44,113 bases of DNA from Dehalococcoidia bacterium (GTDB lineage: Bacteria; Chloroflexota; Dehalococcoidia; SHYM01), in the NCBI GenBank assembly GCA_009692805.1, contig SHYM01000003.1, positions 1 through 44,113 on the forward strand. The letters are read 5' to 3'. The notes below the pieces were generated by a model, which had not been told where the DNA came from, ran no database searches, and saw only the letters and a program-made list of their open reading frames with translations. Below are positions 41,987 to 44,113 of this stretch, in pieces (within the stretch, counting starts at the first letter, position 1; each line of letters opens with the position of its first letter). The translations under genes were made by a program, and so were the position numbers.

Positions 41987-42355
41987 TTAGAGGACCTCCG
42001 GCGCCAGGGAGACGATCTTGGTGAAATTCTTGTCGCGCAACTCCCGGGCCACTGGTCCGAAGATACGCGTGCCCCTGGGATTGTTGCCCTCTAACAGCAG
42101 CGCGGCGGCGTTCTCGTCGAAGCGTATATAGGAGCCGTCGGGGCGCCGATAGGGCTGTTTGACCCTGACCACCACGGCCCGCACCACGTCGCCCTTCTTG
42201 ACCGGCGCGTGGGGTGTTGCCTGCTTCACCGAGGCCATAATCACATCGCCCACGCTGGCGTAGCGACGCCTGGAGTAGCCGGGGATGCCGATGCACATTA
42301 TCACCCGGGCGCCCGTGTTGTCAGCCACCTTCAGCCGCGTGTAAGTCTGGATCAC
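41987..42355 (-). CDS. rplN: 50S ribosomal protein L14
   Basis: L14 forms intersubunit bridges and binds the silencing factor RsfS in many bacteria. The 122 residues match the family length, with '[20 protein letters not shown]', '[20 protein letters not shown]', '[20 protein letters not shown]' and the end '[13 protein letters not shown]'. Its start overlaps the rpsQ stop by 4 nt. Confidence 0.97.
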   Translation of the reverse strand: MIQTYTRLKVADNTGARVIMCIGIPGYSRRRYASVGDVIMASVKQATPHAPVKKGDVVRAVVVRVKQPYRRPDGSYIRFDENAAALLLEGNNPRGTRIFGPVARELRDKNFTKIVSLAPEVL

Positions 42356-42696
42356 GCCGGGACCTCCTGCTGGGCCGCGCCACCCGCCTTGGCCTCCGGC
42401 GGCACCGGCACCTCGGCGGGTTGGATCTCGGCCAGCTGAGCCTTGCGCAGGACCTCCAGCACCCGCCAGCGCTTGGTCTTGGAGAGGGGCCTGGTCTCAA
42501 TGATTTGCACCACATCGCCCAGGGAGCAGATACGCTCCGGGTCGTGCACATGGAAGGTGCGCTGGCTCCTGACTACCCGTTGGTAGCGGTGGTGCCGACG
42601 CAACGACTCCACGGCTACGACCACCGTCTTCTCCATCTTGGCGCTGGTGACGGTGCCGGTCCGTTTCTTGCGGATGATAGCTTTTTCTTTGTCCAT
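42352..42696 (-). CDS. rpsQ: 30S ribosomal protein S17 with C-terminal tail
   Basis: S17 is a primary 16S rRNA binder of OB fold. The 114 residues have '[20 protein letters not shown]', '[20 protein letters not shown]' and '[20 protein letters not shown]'. About 28 residues of Ala/Pro/Glu-rich tail follow the usual end. It follows rpmC by 21 bp and overlaps rplN by 4 nt. Confidence 0.96.
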   Translation of the reverse strand: MDKEKAIIRKKRTGTVTSAKMEKTVVVAVESLRRHHRYQRVVRSQRTFHVHDPERICSLGDVVQIIETRPLSKTKRWRVLEVLRKAQLAEIQPAEVPVPPEAKAGGAAQQEVPA

Positions 42697-42717
42697 CGTA
42701 TCCTGCCTCGAGGCCCT

Positions 42718-42927
42718 CTAGCCTCCGGTTGCCAGCTCTCGCTCTCTCATGACGGAGGCCAGTTGAGCGATATGCCGCCTGGTCGCCCGGAGGGCGCGGT
42801 GGTTTTCCAACTGCTTGGTGGCGAGGCGAAACCGCAGGTTGAACAGCTCCCGCCGCGTCTCCTCTAGCTGCTTGCCGAGCTCCTCTGAGGTGAGCCCGCG
42901 AATCTCTTTTGCCTTGGTTCTGGCCAC
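42718..42927 (-). CDS. rpmC: 50S ribosomal protein L29
   Basis: L29 lies at the polypeptide exit, next to the signal recognition particle docking site. The 69 residues form two helices with 'AKEIRGLTSEELGKQLEETR', 'RELFNLRFRLATKQLENHRA' and 'LRATRRHIAQLASVMRERE'. The start is ATG or GTG in the usual place, 23 bp after rplP. Confidence 0.95.
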   Translation of the reverse strand: MARTKAKEIRGLTSEELGKQLEETRRELFNLRFRLATKQLENHRALRATRRHIAQLASVMRERELATGG

Positions 42928-42950
42928 GGCTCAAATCCTGGGGGGCGGCC

Positions 42951-43376
42951 TCAGCCGCCGATCCCCAGCTCCTCCTTGCTCACGATCTTGGTGCGCACGG
43001 CAAGCTTGAAGGCGGCGAGGCGGAGCGCCGCCCTGGCCGTCTGCTCCTGCACTCCCGCGATTTCGAACAGCATGCGCCCGGGCTTCACTACGGCTACCCA
43101 ATGGTCCGGGGGGCCCTTGCCCTTGCCCATGCGCGTCTCCGCCGGCTTCTTGCTGACCGGTTTGTCGGGGAAGACCCTTATCCAGACCCGGCCTCCCCGC
43201 CTCAAGGTGTGGGTGATCGCGCGGCGCGCCGCTTCGATCTGGCGCGCGGTCATCCAGTCCGCTCCCTGGGCTTGCAGGCCGAACTCTCCGAAGGCCAAGG
43301 TGGCTCCGCTGGTGGCCACGCCGCGGCGGTGGCCCCGCTGCGATTTCCTGTACTTGACCCGTTTGGGCTGCAGCAC
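42951..43376 (-). CDS. rplP: 50S ribosomal protein L16
   Basis: L16 helps organise the 23S peptidyl-transferase region and A-site tRNA. The 141 residues have '[20 protein letters not shown]', '[20 protein letters not shown]' and '[20 protein letters not shown]', followed by 'MLFEIAGV'. It follows rpsC by 5 bp and precedes rpmC, the standard S10/spc order. Confidence 0.97.
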   Translation of the reverse strand: MLQPKRVKYRKSQRGHRRGVATSGATLAFGEFGLQAQGADWMTARQIEAARRAITHTLRRGGRVWIRVFPDKPVSKKPAETRMGKGKGPPDHWVAVVKPGRMLFEIAGVQEQTARAALRLAAFKLAVRTKIVSKEELGIGG

Positions 43377-43381
43377 TTGCC

Positions 43382-44113
43382 CTACTCCTGCGCCGGTGCT
43401 TCAGACGGGTCGGAGACGGTCTCGAGGCTGGTGGCGGCGCCGGCCGCCTCCGGGACCCCTGGTGCCTTAGCGCCGGCCCTGGGCTTGGGGGCTGCTCGGC
43501 TACGTGGCGCCCTCGGCTTCGCCTCGGCAGCGGCCGGGGCGCCCTGCTTGGTGGCTGCCGCCTCCCCGGTCCTGGCCGCCGGCGTCGCGGCCGTGGCGGT
43601 GGCCTTGGGGCTTGGAACGCGGGCGCGGGCTGCCCTCGGCTTGGCGGGCGCCGCCACCTTCGCCTCATGGGTGGGGACGGCTGGCGCTGATGAGGCTGGC
43701 GCCGATGCTGATGCCATCGCCTCCCCTAGGCGGGCCAGCACCGCTGCGCCCAGGGGCTCTGCGGCCGCTTCGGTGCTGGCGGGCAGCGCCGTGGCCGCGG
43801 GCGCCGCCGCCTTGGCCGCCTCGGCGGCGGGCCGCTCCACCCGCTCCGGGAGCACATCTCCGCGATAGATCCAGACCTTGACCCCAATGCGTCCGAGGGT
43901 GGTCTGAGCTTCGGCGATGCCGAAATCCACATCGGCCCGCAGGGTGTGCAGGGGCACCCGCCCCTGGCGTTCCGTCTCCACGCGCGCCATCTCGGAGCCC
44001 CCCAGCCGCCCGGCGCAGCGCATGCGGATGCCGCGGGCCCCGGCCTGCATCGTCCGCAGCACTGACTGCTTCATGGCCCGGCGGTAGGCGACCCGACGCT
44101 CGATCTGGTCGGC
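43382..44113 (-). CDS. rpsC: 30S ribosomal protein S3, partial, with ~150-aa C-terminal tail
   Basis: The gene enters from the right edge, so the N-terminal KH domain and start are missing; the frame is open to base 44113 ([16 protein letters not shown]...). The visible core has '[20 protein letters not shown]', '[20 protein letters not shown]' and '[20 protein letters not shown]', ending at '[16 protein letters not shown]'. S3 lies at the mRNA entry channel. About 150 further residues follow, very rich in Ala, Pro, Lys and Arg ([16 protein letters not shown] and similar), with no hydrophobic core. No frameshift is visible across this tail. It is the first gene here of the minus-strand ribosomal run. 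Confidence 0.95.
   Translation of the reverse strand, partial: ADQIERRVAYRRAMKQSVLRTMQAGARGIRMRCAGRLGGSEMARVETERQGRVPLHTLRADVDFGIAEAQTTLGRIGVKVWIYRGDVLPERVERPAAEAAKAAAPAATALPASTEAAAEPLGAAVLARLGEAMASASAPASSAPAVPTHEAKVAAPAKPRAARARVPSPKATATAATPAARTGEAAATKQGAPAAAEAKPRAPRSRAAPKPRAGAKAPGVPEAAGAATSLETVSDPSEAPAQE

Overview
The window is a high-GC bacterial chromosome segment that is almost fully coding, with most genes on the minus strand. It ends in one long ribosomal protein operon. The zinc-type ribosomal proteins (S4, S14, L36), the order rplQ-truA-rplM-rpsI, the pairing of RNase Y with the YmdB phosphodiesterase, and the fatty-acid genes suggest an uncultured Chloroflexota, perhaps Dehalococcoidia-like. 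That placement is an inference from gene order and composition, not a computed result.

Layout, left to right. Positions 78-6324 (minus) hold a methionine/SAM-recycling group: mtnA, mtnP, a lipoprotein overlapping mtnP, a phosphotransferase-kinase fusion, and ahcY. Positions 6693-8126 (plus) hold a stand-alone NDP-forming acyl-CoA synthetase alpha-type protein. Positions 8137-11430 (minus) hold two small unknown proteins, a B-box zinc-finger membrane protein, fabZ, a PHP phosphoesterase and ymdB. Positions 11736-16123 (minus) hold rny, recA, a small membrane protein and fpg. An AT-richer islet at 16216-17142 encodes an unrecognised protein. It is followed by a drug/metabolite transporter split into two overlapping genes, and by polA. 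Positions 21324-23397 (plus) hold a LigB-type dioxygenase, arsM and an SRPBCC protein. Positions 23441-26484 (minus) hold a GYD protein, a coiled-coil protein, coaD, rsmD and an atypical crotonase. Next come a plus-strand acyl-CoA dehydrogenase and a minus-strand acyl-CoA ligase/ABM pair. Positions 30212-44113 (minus) carry rpsC (cut by the window edge) through rpsI, with secY, adk, map, infA, rpoA and truA included, ending at a strong terminator.

The clearest unexplained structure is a four-copy family of roughly 185-225 bp intergenic elements (3099, 6423, 11508, 14980). They have terminal inverted repeats around GCTTTGCACAAAA, and several strong palindromes inside. One copy is flanked by a 9-bp direct repeat, as expected for a non-autonomous transposon (MITE). 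Another copy has itself been interrupted by a 24-bp mini-repeat. Other points of note are an adk gene whose only sensible start is CTG, a LexA-like site inside the promoter upstream of recA, a perfect operator-like palindrome at the rny promoter, a crotonase lacking both classical catalytic glutamates, and long Ala/Pro/Lys-rich tails on S3 and L5. I see no CRISPR array, rRNA, tRNA, complete transposase gene or phage gene.
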